20,303 nt of DNA from an uncultured Verrucomicrobiales bacterium (GCA_937893015.1 CALBJX010000057.1:1-20303), one strand, 5' to 3'. Shown: positions 1 through 7,907, counted from the stretch's first letter. Translations and numbers: made by a program. Notes: generated from the sequence alone by a model not told the origin.

Positions 1-185
1 AGCGTCACCCCGCACATTCGCATTACATCCCATGACAAGCGTCACCCCGCACATTGGCATTACATCCCATGACAAGCGTCACCCCGCACATTGGCATTAC
101 ATCCCATGACAAGCCGTCACCCCGCACATTGGCATTACATCCCATGACAAGCCGTCATCCCACACATTGGCCTTGCATTCTTCGG
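1..185. repeat. Tandem repeat, 37-38 bp unit, about five copies
   Basis: Copies start at 1, 38, 75, 112 and 150. The first three are 37 bp, the fourth is 38 bp because of an added C (AGCCGTCA instead of AGCGTCA), and the fifth decays after its first 20 bases. Each unit contains CACCCCGCACATTGGCATTA followed by CATCCCATGACA. Across each junction TGAC-AAGC-GTCA can form a short stem. Copies are nearly identical and lack spacers, so this is a tandem array, not a CRISPR. It runs into the left window edge, so the true copy number is unknown. An open reading frame crosses it, but its peptide is only a translation of the repeat. Confidence 0.93.
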
Positions 186-501
186 CCTGCTCGGTCGTGT
201 AGCCTCATTGCTCGCAATCTTCACGAGAATCGCGTGAAAGGAATCAGACGTACGGATGCACGCAGATATGGCATTCTCGCGAGAATCGCACAGAGCAAAT
301 CACTCGGGGTTTGTACGGGAATATTCGATTCTCGCGATTCTCAGGGCCTCTTCGATAGAGCTTCACACCCCACCTCCGCATGTCGTTTCCTCGACGATGA
401 TACACAACTTCGCATAATTGCATCATGGCGATTTTAGCCGTTCCCTCGTTAAGCCGCCTGCAATCGATTTCTCCATTGTGGCACTCTATTCTATTCCGTC
501 A
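186..501. other. Non-coding stretch upstream of hprK with GAGAATCGC palindromic repeats
   Basis: No reading frame here looks like a protein. GAGAATCGC occurs at 225-233 and 281-289, and its reverse complement GCGATTCTC at 334-342. ATTCTCGCGAGAAT at 273-286 is a perfect 14 bp palindrome, and GATTCTCGCGATTCTC at 327-342 is a tandem half-site version. Spacing between the centres is about 50-60 bp. This could be a dispersed repeat or a set of protein-binding sites; the sequence does not decide. Nothing recognisable is seen between 343 and 501. Confidence 0.6.
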
Positions 502-530
502 TTGACCGCTGCACTACAATTCTGTACAAT
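502..530 (+). promoter_or_regulatory. Sigma70-like promoter of hprK operon, leaderless geometry
   Basis: TTGACC at 502-507 and TACAAT at 525-530 are separated by 17 bp, close to the housekeeping consensus. The -10 ends only 8 nt before the hprK ATG at 539, so the expected transcription start falls at or next to the start codon. No Shine-Dalgarno sequence could be transcribed. Confidence 0.75.
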
Positions 531-538
531 AGCCCTGC

Positions 539-1525
539 ATGAAAGACCCCATCGTCCGCAAAGTGGAACAGGTTTCCGTCGCGCGCTTCTACGAGCTCTA
601 CCGCAGCCAGTTGGAACTGACGCTGCTCAACAGCCCGCTGGGCATGTCGCGCCACATCCTGCAGCCCTCCATCAACCGCCCCGGCTTGGCCTTGGCGGGG
701 TATCTGGGCTACTTCGCGCACGAGCGTATCCAGGTGTTCGGCACGGCGGAAATGGCCTACCTCTCCACCCTGGAGGGCGAGCTGCGCCAACAGCGCCTGC
801 AGGGCATCTTTTGCGATGATGTGCCCTGCCTCATCTTCACCAACAGCGTGGAGGTCCCCCAGGACATCCTCGCCATGGCGGATCGCTTCTCCGTGTCGGT
901 GTTCCGCTCCAAGTTGGCCACGATGCCGCTCATGAACCGCACCACCATCATTCTGGAGAATGAGTTTGCGGACAGCACGACACTCCACGGCTGCATGGTG
1001 GACGTGCGCGGCGTGGGCGTGCTGCTCACGGGCAAGGGCGGCGTGGGCAAGAGCGAAATCTCGCTCGGCTTGGTGGAGCGCGGCGGCTCGCTGGTGGCGG
1101 ACGACATGGTGCGCATCCGCAACATCAGCGGCGAGCTGATTGCCACCTCCCCTTCCCTCAGCCGAGGCTACATCGAGATTCGCGGCATCGGCATCATCAA
1201 CGTCACCAACCTCTTCGGCCTGAAAGCCTACCGTCGCGAAAAGAAAATCAACCTCGTCATCAACCTCACGCAGTCCGATGAGATGACGGAGCACGAACGG
1301 CTCGGTCTGGAACGCCGCCTGACGAACATCCTCGGCGTGGAGGTCGAGAAAGTGACGCTCCCCGTCGCTCCCGGCCGCGATATGACACGTCTGGTGGAGG
1401 TGGCCGCCCTCGGGCACTACCTCCGCGAGAGCGGCTACGACATGGCGAGCGAGTTCAACCGCCGCCTGCACGACGAAATCCGCGCCAACTCCCCCAACCT
1501 TTCCTCTTACAAAGACGACAAATGA
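539..1525 (+). CDS. hprK: HPr kinase/phosphorylase
   Basis: The product, 328 residues, would phosphorylate and dephosphorylate a serine of the phosphocarrier HPr or a related protein, coupling carbon status to regulation in the cytosol. The Walker A loop GKGGVGKS lies at residues 165-172, preceded by the family histidine H150. The Asp pair of the VADD motif is D188-D189. The family signature EIRGIGIINV follows in the C-terminal half, and PVAPGRD lies near the end. Length is slightly above the usual 310 or so because of the N-terminal domain. It opens an operon: its TGA overlaps the ATG of the nif3-like gene (ATGA, 1522-1525). Regulation is probably by the promoter ending 8 nt upstream. No HPr or PTS gene is in the window, so the partner is not shown. 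Identification is firm; whether both activities are present is inferred from the family. Confidence 0.93.
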   Translation: MKDPIVRKVEQVSVARFYELYRSQLELTLLNSPLGMSRHILQPSINRPGLALAGYLGYFAHERIQVFGTAEMAYLSTLEGELRQQRLQGIFCDDVPCLIFTNSVEVPQDILAMADRFSVSVFRSKLATMPLMNRTTIILENEFADSTTLHGCMVDVRGVGVLLTGKGGVGKSEISLGLVERGGSLVADDMVRIRNISGELIATSPSLSRGYIEIRGIGIINVTNLFGLKAYRREKKINLVINLTQSDEMTEHERLGLERRLTNILGVEVEKVTLPVAPGRDMTRLVEVAALGHYLRESGYDMASEFNRRLHDEIRANSPNLSSYKDDK

Positions 1526-2280
1526 CCTCCCTCTCCGACATCACCTCCCTGCTGGACAGCACGCTCAACATCCACGGCATCAAGGACGCCCCCGTGGCTC
1601 TCAATGGTCTGCAGGTGGAAAACAGCGGCGGCGTGTCCAAGGTCGCGCTCGCGGTGGACGGCTCGCAGAAGACGATTGAAGCCGCCGTCGCCGCCGATGC
1701 GGACCTGCTCATCCTGCACCACGGCATTTTCTGGAGCGGGCTGCGCCCCCTCACGGGCTGGTGGAAGAAAAAGGTGGAAACCTGCCTCAACGCCGACCTC
1801 GCCGTGTACGCCGCGCACCTGCCTCTGGATTTGCACCCCGAGCTCGGCAACAACGCTGGCATTGCCAAGGGATTACACCTGCAAGACGTGCAACCCGAGG
1901 TGGATTACCACGGCACCCTCATCGGCCTCTCGGGTGTGTTCGCAGGCACAGTCGGTGAGCTGAAAGACGCTTTTTCTGCCCTCACGGGCACGCCCGTCAC
2001 GGGCTGCATTCTCCATGCGGATGCCCCTGCGGGGCGCATTGCCCTGTGCAGCGGCGGCGGTGGGGACTGTATCTACCAGATGCACGACAAGGGCTACACC
2101 ACCTACCTGACGGGCGAAGAAAACCACTGGGTGGTAAACGCCGCCGAGGACATGGGCATCAACATCCTCTTTGCGGGACACTACGCCACGGAGACCTTCG
2201 GCGTGAAAGCCCTCGGCCGCCTGTTGGAAGAGAGCTTCGGGCTGGAAACCATGTTCATCGACAACCCCACCGGGATGTAA
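1522..2280 (+). CDS. Nif3-like dinuclear metal-centre protein (YbgI/NIF3 family)
   Basis: A 252-residue cytosolic protein of the Nif3/YbgI family, conserved but with poorly settled function; members are often labelled GTP cyclohydrolase I type 2. Metal-ligand motifs are visible: HHG at residues 66-68 within LLILHHGIFWSG, the HLPLDLHPELGNN block in the middle, and GHYATETFGV near the C-terminus. These are the usual two-metal ligand clusters, and the length fits the short form without the inserted PII-like domain. Translation is probably coupled to hprK through the 4-base ATGA overlap. Only 4 nt separate its stop from the next gene. No Shine-Dalgarno sequence is present. Family is certain; substrate and reaction are unknown. 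Confidence 0.92.
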   Translation: MTSLSDITSLLDSTLNIHGIKDAPVALNGLQVENSGGVSKVALAVDGSQKTIEAAVAADADLLILHHGIFWSGLRPLTGWWKKKVETCLNADLAVYAAHLPLDLHPELGNNAGIAKGLHLQDVQPEVDYHGTLIGLSGVFAGTVGELKDAFSALTGTPVTGCILHADAPAGRIALCSGGGGDCIYQMHDKGYTTYLTGEENHWVVNAAEDMGINILFAGHYATETFGVKALGRLLEESFGLETMFIDNPTGM

Positions 2281-2284
2281 GGCT

Positions 2285-3229
2285 GTGATTATCATTGTTG
2301 AAGATTCTTTGGGCTCCCGCCTCGACCAGTATCTGGCGCAGCAGCTGCCGGAGCTGTCCCGCGCACGCATTCAGGCGCTGCTGAAAAGCGGGGATATTCT
2401 CGTCAACGGCAAGCCCGCCAAGGCCAAGACCCCCGTGGAGCGCAACATGCGTATCGAAGTAGACATCCCCGAGCCCGAACCCGCCGAAGCCCAGCCGCAG
2501 GATATCCCCATCTCCGTGCTCTACGAGGACAAGGATGTCATCGTCATCGACAAGGAGAGCGGCATGGTGGTGCACCCAGCCGCCGGCAACCCTGACGGCA
2601 CGCTGGTGAACGCCGTGCTGTTCCATTGCGCAGGCAATCTCTCGGGCATCGGCGGCGTGGAGCGTCCCGGCATCGTGCACCGGCTGGATAAAGACACGAG
2701 CGGCTGCATCGTGGTCGCCAAGAATGATGCGGCGCACCTCTCCCTCACCACGCAGTTTGCGGAGCGCGACACCTCGAAAATCTACCTCGCCGTCGTGCAG
2801 GGCTGCCCGAAGGAGGCGGAAGGTACCGTCTTCACCAACATCGGCCGCCACCCCGTGAACCGCCTCAAAATGGCCGTTGTCAACCCCGGCAGCGGCAAGC
2901 CCGCCATCACGGACTGGCGCGTGCTGCGCTATGACGCGGCGACGGATTCCTCCCTCGTCATGTGTACCCTGCACACGGGGCGCACGCACCAAATCCGCGT
3001 GCATATGCTGCACCTCGGCCACCCGCTGGTGGGCGACCCCATCTACGCGCACCCGCAGCGGCAGAAAGCCAAGCCCGGCCGCCTGATGCTGCATGCGTGG
3101 CGGCTCGCCTTCAATCACCCTGCGGACGGGCGCCGCATCGCCATTCAATCCGAGATTCCCGCAGAGTACACCCCGTGGCTCATCGGCACAGAGCTGCCCG
3201 AATGGGATGAACCCTCCGCCAAGAGTTGA
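2285..3229 (+). CDS. rluD: RluD-type large-subunit rRNA pseudouridine synthase
   Basis: The 314-residue product has an N-terminal S4 RNA-binding domain at about residues 9-70 (SRLDQYLAQQLPELSRARIQ region) and a pseudouridine synthase domain. The catalytic motif HRLDKDTSG carries the nucleophile D135. GRTHQIRVHM and HPLVGDPIY follow, as in RluA/RluC/RluD enzymes. The family isomerises uridines in 23S rRNA; the S4 domain and length best match RluD. The exact target positions cannot be read from sequence. The start is GTG at 2285, 4 nt after the nif3-like stop, which includes all of the S4 domain. A weak TAAGG overlaps the upstream stop but is too close to be a normal ribosome-binding site. It is the last gene of the hprK unit, with no clear terminator before the trmB promoter. 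Confidence 0.9.
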   Translation: MIIIVEDSLGSRLDQYLAQQLPELSRARIQALLKSGDILVNGKPAKAKTPVERNMRIEVDIPEPEPAEAQPQDIPISVLYEDKDVIVIDKESGMVVHPAAGNPDGTLVNAVLFHCAGNLSGIGGVERPGIVHRLDKDTSGCIVVAKNDAAHLSLTTQFAERDTSKIYLAVVQGCPKEAEGTVFTNIGRHPVNRLKMAVVNPGSGKPAITDWRVLRYDAATDSSLVMCTLHTGRTHQIRVHMLHLGHPLVGDPIYAHPQRQKAKPGRLMLHAWRLAFNHPADGRRIAIQSEIPAEYTPWLIGTELPEWDEPSAKS

Positions 3230-3237
3230 TTCGTTGT

Positions 3238-3266
3238 TTGACTTTCAGCCGCATTTCCGCTACAAT
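3238..3266 (+). promoter_or_regulatory. Sigma70-like promoter of trmB-tgt-yajC, leaderless geometry
   Basis: TTGACT at 3238-3243 and TACAAT at 3261-3266 are spaced by exactly 17 bp. The -10 ends 8 nt before the trmB ATG (3275), so the predicted RNA would start within a few bases of the start codon, as at hprK. Confidence 0.75.
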
Positions 3267-3274
3267 AACGCGCG

Positions 3275-3862
3275 ATGAACACCGCCTTTGTACCGCAGGA
3301 TTACTTTGCCCGCCACACTGTTGCCGAGATTTTCGGCGAGGGGGAGACTTGTGAGGTGGACCTCGGCTGCGGCGACGGCGGCTTCCTCCTCCAAATGGCG
3401 GAGCACTACCCCGAGACGCGCTTTCTCGGCGTGGAGCGTCTGCTGGGGCGCATCCGCAAGGTCTGCAACGAGAGCGAGAAACGCGGGCTTGCCAATGTGC
3501 GCGGGCTGCGCACGGAGAGCCGCTACTTCCTGGAATGGATGATGGCCCCGGGCAGCATCAGCCGCCTGCACTACCTCTTCCCCGACCCTTGGCCCAAGGA
3601 GAAACACCACAAGAACCGCCTTGTCCAGGAATCCTTCATCCCCATCCTGCACCGCGCACTGGCGGAGGACGGCGAGTTTCTCTTCAAGACCGATCACGAG
3701 GAATACTTTGAGTGGGTCTGCGAGCGCTTGGATGCCTCGCCCCTCTTCCGCCGCGAGGAGTGGAACGCTCCCTTCTACCCCAAGACCGATTTCCAGAAAC
3801 AATGGGAGGCAATGGGCAAATCCATCTTCGCCGCCCGCTATGTGAAAAACCATGTCCTTTGA
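3275..3862 (+). CDS. trmB: tRNA (guanine-N7)-methyltransferase
   Basis: This 195-residue SAM-dependent enzyme methylates G46 in the variable loop of tRNAs. The SAM motif VDLGCGDGGFLL lies near residues 28-39, GVERL follows, and the diagnostic LFPDPWPKEKHHKNR motif sits in the middle. The C-terminal FLFKTDHEEYF segment is typical. The N-terminus is short compared with enterobacterial homologues, as in many other bacteria. Its last 11 bases overlap the start of tgt, so the two tRNA-modification genes are translationally linked. No Shine-Dalgarno sequence precedes the start. Confidence 0.94.
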   Translation: MNTAFVPQDYFARHTVAEIFGEGETCEVDLGCGDGGFLLQMAEHYPETRFLGVERLLGRIRKVCNESEKRGLANVRGLRTESRYFLEWMMAPGSISRLHYLFPDPWPKEKHHKNRLVQESFIPILHRALAEDGEFLFKTDHEEYFEWVCERLDASPLFRREEWNAPFYPKTDFQKQWEAMGKSIFAARYVKNHVL

Positions 3863-4982
3863 CCTGCATACCACCGACCCGAGCGGCGCACGCCTCGGCA
3901 CCCTGCACCTGCCCCACGGCGATGTGCAGACCCCCATCTTCATGCCCGTGGGCACGCAGGGCACGGTGAAAACCCTGCATCCCGAGGATTTGGACGCTCT
4001 CGGTGCGCAAATCATCCTCGGCAACACCTACCACCTCTGCCTGCGCCCCGGCGACGAGCCCATCCGCGATATGGGCGGTCTGCACCGCTTCGCGGGCTGG
4101 GACAAGCCCATGCTCACGGACTCTGGCGGCTTTCAGGTGTTCAGCCTTGCGCGGCTCCGCAAGATTACGGAGGAAGGGGTGCGCTTCTGCAACCACATCG
4201 ACGGCGCGTACATGATGCTCACGCCCGAGCGCAGCATGGAGATTCAGGCCAACCTCGGCAGCGATATCGCCATGCTCTTCGATGAATGCCCGCCCTACCC
4301 CTGCGAGCGCAAGTACGCCGCCAAATCCCTGGCACTCACGCTCCGCTGGGCAAAGCGCTGCAAGGCGTGGATTGACGAGCATCAACCGCAGACCAACGGA
4401 CAGCCGCAGCAGCACTTCGGCATTGTGCAGGGCTCCTGCTATGCCGACCTGCGCCGCCAATGCGCGGAGGAGCTCGCCGCCATGGATTTCGACGGCTATG
4501 CCGTGGGCGGTGTCTCCGTCGGCGAGCCCGAGCCCGTCATGCTGGAGGCTATCGAAAACAGCACCCCCTACCTGCCGCGGAACAAGGCACGCTATGCCAT
4601 GGGGCTCGGCACCCCCACGCAAATGCTGGAGATGATTGAGCGCGGCATCGACATGTTCGACTGCGTGATGCCCACCCGCCTGGCACGCCACGGCATTGCC
4701 CTCACCCCCGACGGCCCCATGCACATCCGCAACGAGCGGTGGAAGCACGACACCCGCCCCATCGACCCCGAGGGGCACCCGCATGTCACACGATTCTCCC
4801 GCGCCGCCGTCCGCCATTTCTTCCGCGCGGGTGAGATGCTGGCGCTGCGCCTGCTCTCCTTCCAAAATCTTCACTTCTATTTACGGCTCATGGCGCAAGC
4901 GAGAAGCGCCATTGCAGCCGGTGAATTCGCTGCCTTTAAGAGCAGCTTCATCTCGCGTTACCAAGCCAACGACATCCAATGA
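3852..4982 (+). CDS. tgt: tRNA-guanine transglycosylase lacking the zinc-binding cysteines
   Basis: The 376-residue product would exchange guanine-34 of GUN-anticodon tRNAs for a 7-deazaguanine base in queuosine synthesis. LTDSGGFQVFSL carries the catalytic Asp D90, FDCVMPTRLARHG the nucleophile D270, and AVGGVSVGEP is the substrate-loop region. Flanks of the C-terminal zinc site are normal (RPIDPE before, FSRAAVRHFFRAGEM after). The usual CxCxxC, however, is replaced by HPHVTR at residues 309-314; only the distal histidine H322 is kept. All other hallmarks are intact, so this is probably a functional enzyme with an altered or absent zinc site. It overlaps trmB by 11 bases and yajC by the ATGA at 4979-4982. 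queC and queE, which supply its substrate pathway, lie near 13 kb. Confidence 0.93.
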   Translation: MSFDLHTTDPSGARLGTLHLPHGDVQTPIFMPVGTQGTVKTLHPEDLDALGAQIILGNTYHLCLRPGDEPIRDMGGLHRFAGWDKPMLTDSGGFQVFSLARLRKITEEGVRFCNHIDGAYMMLTPERSMEIQANLGSDIAMLFDECPPYPCERKYAAKSLALTLRWAKRCKAWIDEHQPQTNGQPQQHFGIVQGSCYADLRRQCAEELAAMDFDGYAVGGVSVGEPEPVMLEAIENSTPYLPRNKARYAMGLGTPTQMLEMIERGIDMFDCVMPTRLARHGIALTPDGPMHIRNERWKHDTRPIDPEGHPHVTRFSRAAVRHFFRAGEMLALRLLSFQNLHFYLRLMAQARSAIAAGEFAAFKSSFISRYQANDIQ

Positions 4983-5302
4983 CCACCGCATTCATTCTGG
5001 CCCAGGCCGCCGAACAGCAGGGCGACCCCATCAACATGTTCATCACCATCGCCCTCGTCGGCGTCATCTTCTACTTCCTGCTCATCCGCCCTCAGCAGAA
5101 ACAGCAGAAGGAGCAGAAGAAGCTCCATGACGGGCTCGAGGTGGGCGACAAGGTCGTGACCGCCGGCGGCATCTACGGCATCATCCGCGAGGTGCAGGAC
5201 AGCACCGTGAAGCTGGAGATTGCGGCCAACACCATGATTAAGATTGCCAAGACCAGCATTGCCGCGAACGTGGCGAAGGACGGCAGCGCGGAGAAGAAGT
5301 GA
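4979..5302 (+). CDS. yajC: Preprotein translocase subunit YajC
   Basis: A 107-residue accessory subunit of the Sec translocase. A short N-terminus leads into one membrane segment at about residues 18-37 (MFITIALVGVIFYFLLI). The family hallmark RPQQKQQKEQKK follows, then a small cytosolic beta domain (VGDKVVTAGGIYGII). The tgt-yajC order is common in bacteria, where secD and secF usually come next; here an aroE gene follows instead. The start codon overlaps the tgt stop, indicating coupled translation. Confidence 0.95.
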   Translation: MTTAFILAQAAEQQGDPINMFITIALVGVIFYFLLIRPQQKQQKEQKKLHDGLEVGDKVVTAGGIYGIIREVQDSTVKLEIAANTMIKIAKTSIAANVAKDGSAEKK

Positions 5303-5308
5303 TTTGGG

Positions 5309-5343
5309 AATTACAAATTACAATTTACAAATTACAAATTGAA
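5309..5343. repeat. Heptad tandem repeat AATTACA, five degenerate copies
   Basis: Consecutive 7-mers read AATTACA, AATTACA, ATTTACA, AATTACA, AATTGAA. The block is AT-rich inside very GC-rich DNA and fills the gap between yajC and aroE. It resembles short tandemly repeated heptamer elements known from intergenic regions of other bacteria, which is an analogy only. Confidence 0.85.
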
Positions 5344-5349
5344 AATTCG

Positions 5350-5364
5350 GCGCGCTGCGCGCGC
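5350..5364 (+). other. GC hairpin 5 nt upstream of the aroE start
   Basis: GCGCGC at 5350-5355 and GCGCGC at 5359-5364 form a 6 bp stem around the loop TGC. It directly follows the heptad repeat and lies just before the aroE ATG at 5370. It could hinder or shape initiation, or be part of a repeat element. No T-run follows, so it is not a standard terminator. Confidence 0.5.
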
Positions 5365-5369
5365 GAGGT

Positions 5370-6278
5370 ATGAAGGAGTTTTATACAGCTGAGGATATTG
5401 CTGCGTTGAAGGGCCCTTGGGTGCTCAACGGCAAGCCCGTTCGGCTGGGGGTCATCGGGAATCCGATTGCCCACTCCAAGTCCCCGCAGATGCAGCAGGC
5501 AGCGCTGGATGCCGTGGGGGTGAACGCCGCCTATGTCCGTCTGCTCGCGGGCACGGAAGAGGGGGCGTTTGAGTCCCTGCTGCACCTCCTTCACGACAAG
5601 GGCTTCATCGGTGCCAATGTCACCGTACCCTTCAAGAAGCTCGCTTTCCTCGCCGCGCAGCGCCGCGATGCCCTCGCGGAGCTGAGCGGCGCGGTGAATA
5701 CCCTCGTCCGGCGCGAGGATGGGCTGCACGGGTACAACACCGACGGCCCCGGCTTTGAACGCGCCATCGGCGAGCTGACGGGTGGCAAGTCGCTCGCGGA
5801 GTTGAGCATCCTTATCCTCGGTGCCTGTGGCGGTGCGGGTTCTGCCCTCGCCTGTCAATGCGCTCTCTCGGGGTGCCGCGAGCTGACACTCGTCAACCGC
5901 CCCAAGCCCGAGCTGGGGGCTCTCGCCGCCAAGCTCGCCCCCCATGCGGCACCCGCTGCCCGCATTACTGCCATCCCCTTCGGCGCCCCTGCCCTGCAAC
6001 AGGCGGTCGCGCACGCCGACCTCATCGTGAACGCCACCAGCCTCGGCCTCCGCGAGGGCGACCCCCGGCCCATCCCCGCCGAGTGGCTTCAGCCGCGTCA
6101 CTTTGTCTACGACATCGTGACGCACGACACCCCCTTCCGCCGCGCCGCAGCTACCCGCGGCTGCACCACGGACAAGGGCTTATCGATGCTCCTTTGGCAA
6201 GGTGCCATTGCCTTTGAACACTGGTTCGCCACCCTGCCCCCCATCGCCCCCATGCGCGAAGCACTGGGAAATTGCTGA
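5370..6278 (+). CDS. aroE: Shikimate dehydrogenase (NADP+)
   Basis: The 302-residue enzyme reduces 3-dehydroshikimate to shikimate in aromatic amino-acid synthesis. The substrate-binding motif GNPIAHSKSP is at residues 30-39. NVTVPFK ends at the catalytic lysine K89, and GYNTDG contains the catalytic aspartate D125. The glycine-rich LGACGGAGSALA is the nucleotide-binding loop, followed by VNATSLGL and TDKGLSMLLWQ. About 24 residues precede the core (FYTAEDIAALKGPWVLNGKPV), making it longer than the usual 270-285. The ATG at 5370 is used because it is the only strong start and the leading segment looks like genuine protein. There is no properly spaced Shine-Dalgarno; GAGG lies one base from the ATG. 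The gene is convergent with the glycosyltransferase downstream. Confidence 0.94.
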   Translation: MKEFYTAEDIAALKGPWVLNGKPVRLGVIGNPIAHSKSPQMQQAALDAVGVNAAYVRLLAGTEEGAFESLLHLLHDKGFIGANVTVPFKKLAFLAAQRRDALAELSGAVNTLVRREDGLHGYNTDGPGFERAIGELTGGKSLAELSILILGACGGAGSALACQCALSGCRELTLVNRPKPELGALAAKLAPHAAPAARITAIPFGAPALQQAVAHADLIVNATSLGLREGDPRPIPAEWLQPRHFVYDIVTHDTPFRRAAATRGCTTDKGLSMLLWQGAIAFEHWFATLPPIAPMREALGNC

Positions 6279-6331
6279 CTCCCTATCGGTCAAGCCGCCT
6301 CAAGGAGAGGCCGACAGCGCTTGTTTGAGCG

Positions 6332-7897
6332 TTAATCAAAGATACTGCGGCGGGCGTCGCGCAGGCGGATGATGCGGAAGATGTTGAAAGCCGCGCAGAG
6401 TTCCACGTCGAAACCTTTACAGCGGAAGAATTCCACCGCTTTGTCGGGGTCGCCTCCTCCGAATGTCGTATCGCGGCGGCAGAGCACGAACAGGGCGCTG
6501 CCATGAGAGCGTACCATAGCGGAAAGGAGCGCCATCTGCACCTCGGCGGGCAGTTGGTTCACGGGAATCAGCTTGCCGTGCGCTGTGCCGAAGCCTTGCA
6601 GCATGCGGTCGTTGGGCAGTTGGTAGGGGAAGATGTTTTCGTAGTAGAAGTACACGAATCGGTTGCCCTGCGCCAGCACGGGGACGCCGTTTTCCGCATA
6701 GCCGTTGTCTCGCAGGTATTCCGCCACGCCGCGGAAATTATCTTTGCGGTAATAGGAACCGAAGGCAATGTTGACGCAGGAGAACATCCAGCACAGGCCG
6801 AGCAAGATGAAGAGCCCCAGCGACACACGGCGACGCAAGGAAGGAGCCTGTTGCAGCAAGGCATGCCCGAACTGCGGGATAAGCACCAGCGGCAGCACCA
6901 GCAGCATAATGACGTGACGCTCCCAGAACTGGAAATACTTGATGAATGCCCCCGCATAGAACACCAGCGCACAGATGCCGAGAGCCGCCACCCAGCGCTG
7001 TTTCAGGAGGCGCAGGAAGGTGCGGAGGTTCAGCAGCACCAGCGCCGCCGTGCCGCAGCTGAAGACGGAAAGCAGCACCAGCATCTGCACCAGCATCTTC
7101 GGGGCTATGTGCCAAAGCCACTCGCCCGCGCGGATGTCGAGGCGGGAGAGCCCCATGCCCTGCATGCCGAGGAAGCTGTACACCGTGTAGGCGATATTGG
7201 CGACACCGGGGTGGCTCCAGCCGTAGTTCTGCCCGTCCTCCATATGGATCCAGTACCACCACGTAAGCGGCAGATAACAGAGACAGAAGGCTGCAAAGAC
7301 GGCGAGGTAGCGTCCCCATGCCACGGGCTGACGACGCACGGCACGCAGCAACACACCCGCCGCGATGATGAAGTACGCAAAGCCGAAGATGAAATGGCAG
7401 GCATAGCCCAGCAGGAAGCAGGCGTTCATGGCCGTGATATTACCCCAAGACTCCGGCTTTTTTGCAAAGAAGGCATGGAAGCAAAGCCCCAAGCTCGCCG
7501 TCATCATGATGATGTAGGGGCTCACCTCGTTCGTGTAATACCACACCATGGGGTGCAGCACGAGCACAAGAGCCCACAGCGGCGACATGCCGCGGTTGTG
7601 CAGCATACGCGCCAAGTACACCACCCCGAGCAGCAGGAAGGGGATGTTCATCGCCCTCATCCCGATTTCCGAGTGCGGGAACACCGCGACCCACAGCCAC
7701 TCATAGAACACGAAAGCAAACTGCTTGTCGCGACCGCCGTAGGCGAGCATGTTGCCTAAATCGCCGTTGAGCGCGAAGAAACTGCGGTAGCCTTCATCAT
7801 CCCATATGCTTCCGCTGTTGATGGCCAAGGCGGACATCAGCAGAGCACAGAGAACGAGAAGAATCAGTTTTGAGCGATAGGAGGACAGGAAGAACAT
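6332..7897 (-). CDS. Polytopic membrane glycosyltransferase, GT-C (ArnT/PMT-like)
   Basis: The frame extends to 8002, but the likely start is ATG at 7897 (or the adjacent GTG at 7900), giving about 521 residues. The promoter at 7908-7936 lies inside the longer reading and supports this. The first membrane segment begins within the first 15 residues. WDDEGY in the loop after it matches the acidic catalytic loop of lipid-linked-sugar transferases, and about ten hydrophobic segments follow. The C-terminal soluble tail (GVAEYLRDNG and onward) resembles the periplasmic domain of this class. Its likely role is transfer of a sugar from a polyprenyl carrier to a surface glycan or lipid on the outer face of the inner membrane; donor and acceptor are unknown. 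Base composition is closer to the core genes than to the AT-rich block beyond 9 kb. Confidence 0.7.
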   Translation of the reverse strand: MFFLSSYRSKLILLVLCALLMSALAINSGSIWDDEGYRSFFALNGDLGNMLAYGGRDKQFAFVFYEWLWVAVFPHSEIGMRAMNIPFLLLGVVYLARMLHNRGMSPLWALVLVLHPMVWYYTNEVSPYIIMMTASLGLCFHAFFAKKPESWGNITAMNACFLLGYACHFIFGFAYFIIAAGVLLRAVRRQPVAWGRYLAVFAAFCLCYLPLTWWYWIHMEDGQNYGWSHPGVANIAYTVYSFLGMQGMGLSRLDIRAGEWLWHIAPKMLVQMLVLLSVFSCGTAALVLLNLRTFLRLLKQRWVAALGICALVFYAGAFIKYFQFWERHVIMLLVLPLVLIPQFGHALLQQAPSLRRRVSLGLFILLGLCWMFSCVNIAFGSYYRKDNFRGVAEYLRDNGYAENGVPVLAQGNRFVYFYYENIFPYQLPNDRMLQGFGTAHGKLIPVNQLPAEVQMALLSAMVRSHGSALFVLCRRDTTFGGGDPDKAVEFFRCKGFDVELCAAFNIFRIIRLRDARRSIFD

Positions 7898-7907
7898 CAC
7901 GCCGCCT

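Noticed and set aside
1..185. CRISPR array
   Set aside because: Units of 37-38 bp follow one another directly with no unique spacers, and no cas gene is present.
54..437. 127-residue open frame through the tandem repeats
   Set aside because: Its first half is a translation of the repeat unit, and it has no recognisable domain, promoter or ribosome-binding site.
5350..5364. Rho-independent terminator after yajC
   Set aside because: The stem is GC-rich but short and no T-run follows; it lies five bases before a start codon.
6503..7759. 418-residue plus-strand open frame opposite the membrane glycosyltransferase
   Set aside because: Its peptide is His/Gln/Glu-rich low-complexity sequence, whereas the opposite strand gives a coherent membrane protein with a WDDEGY motif.
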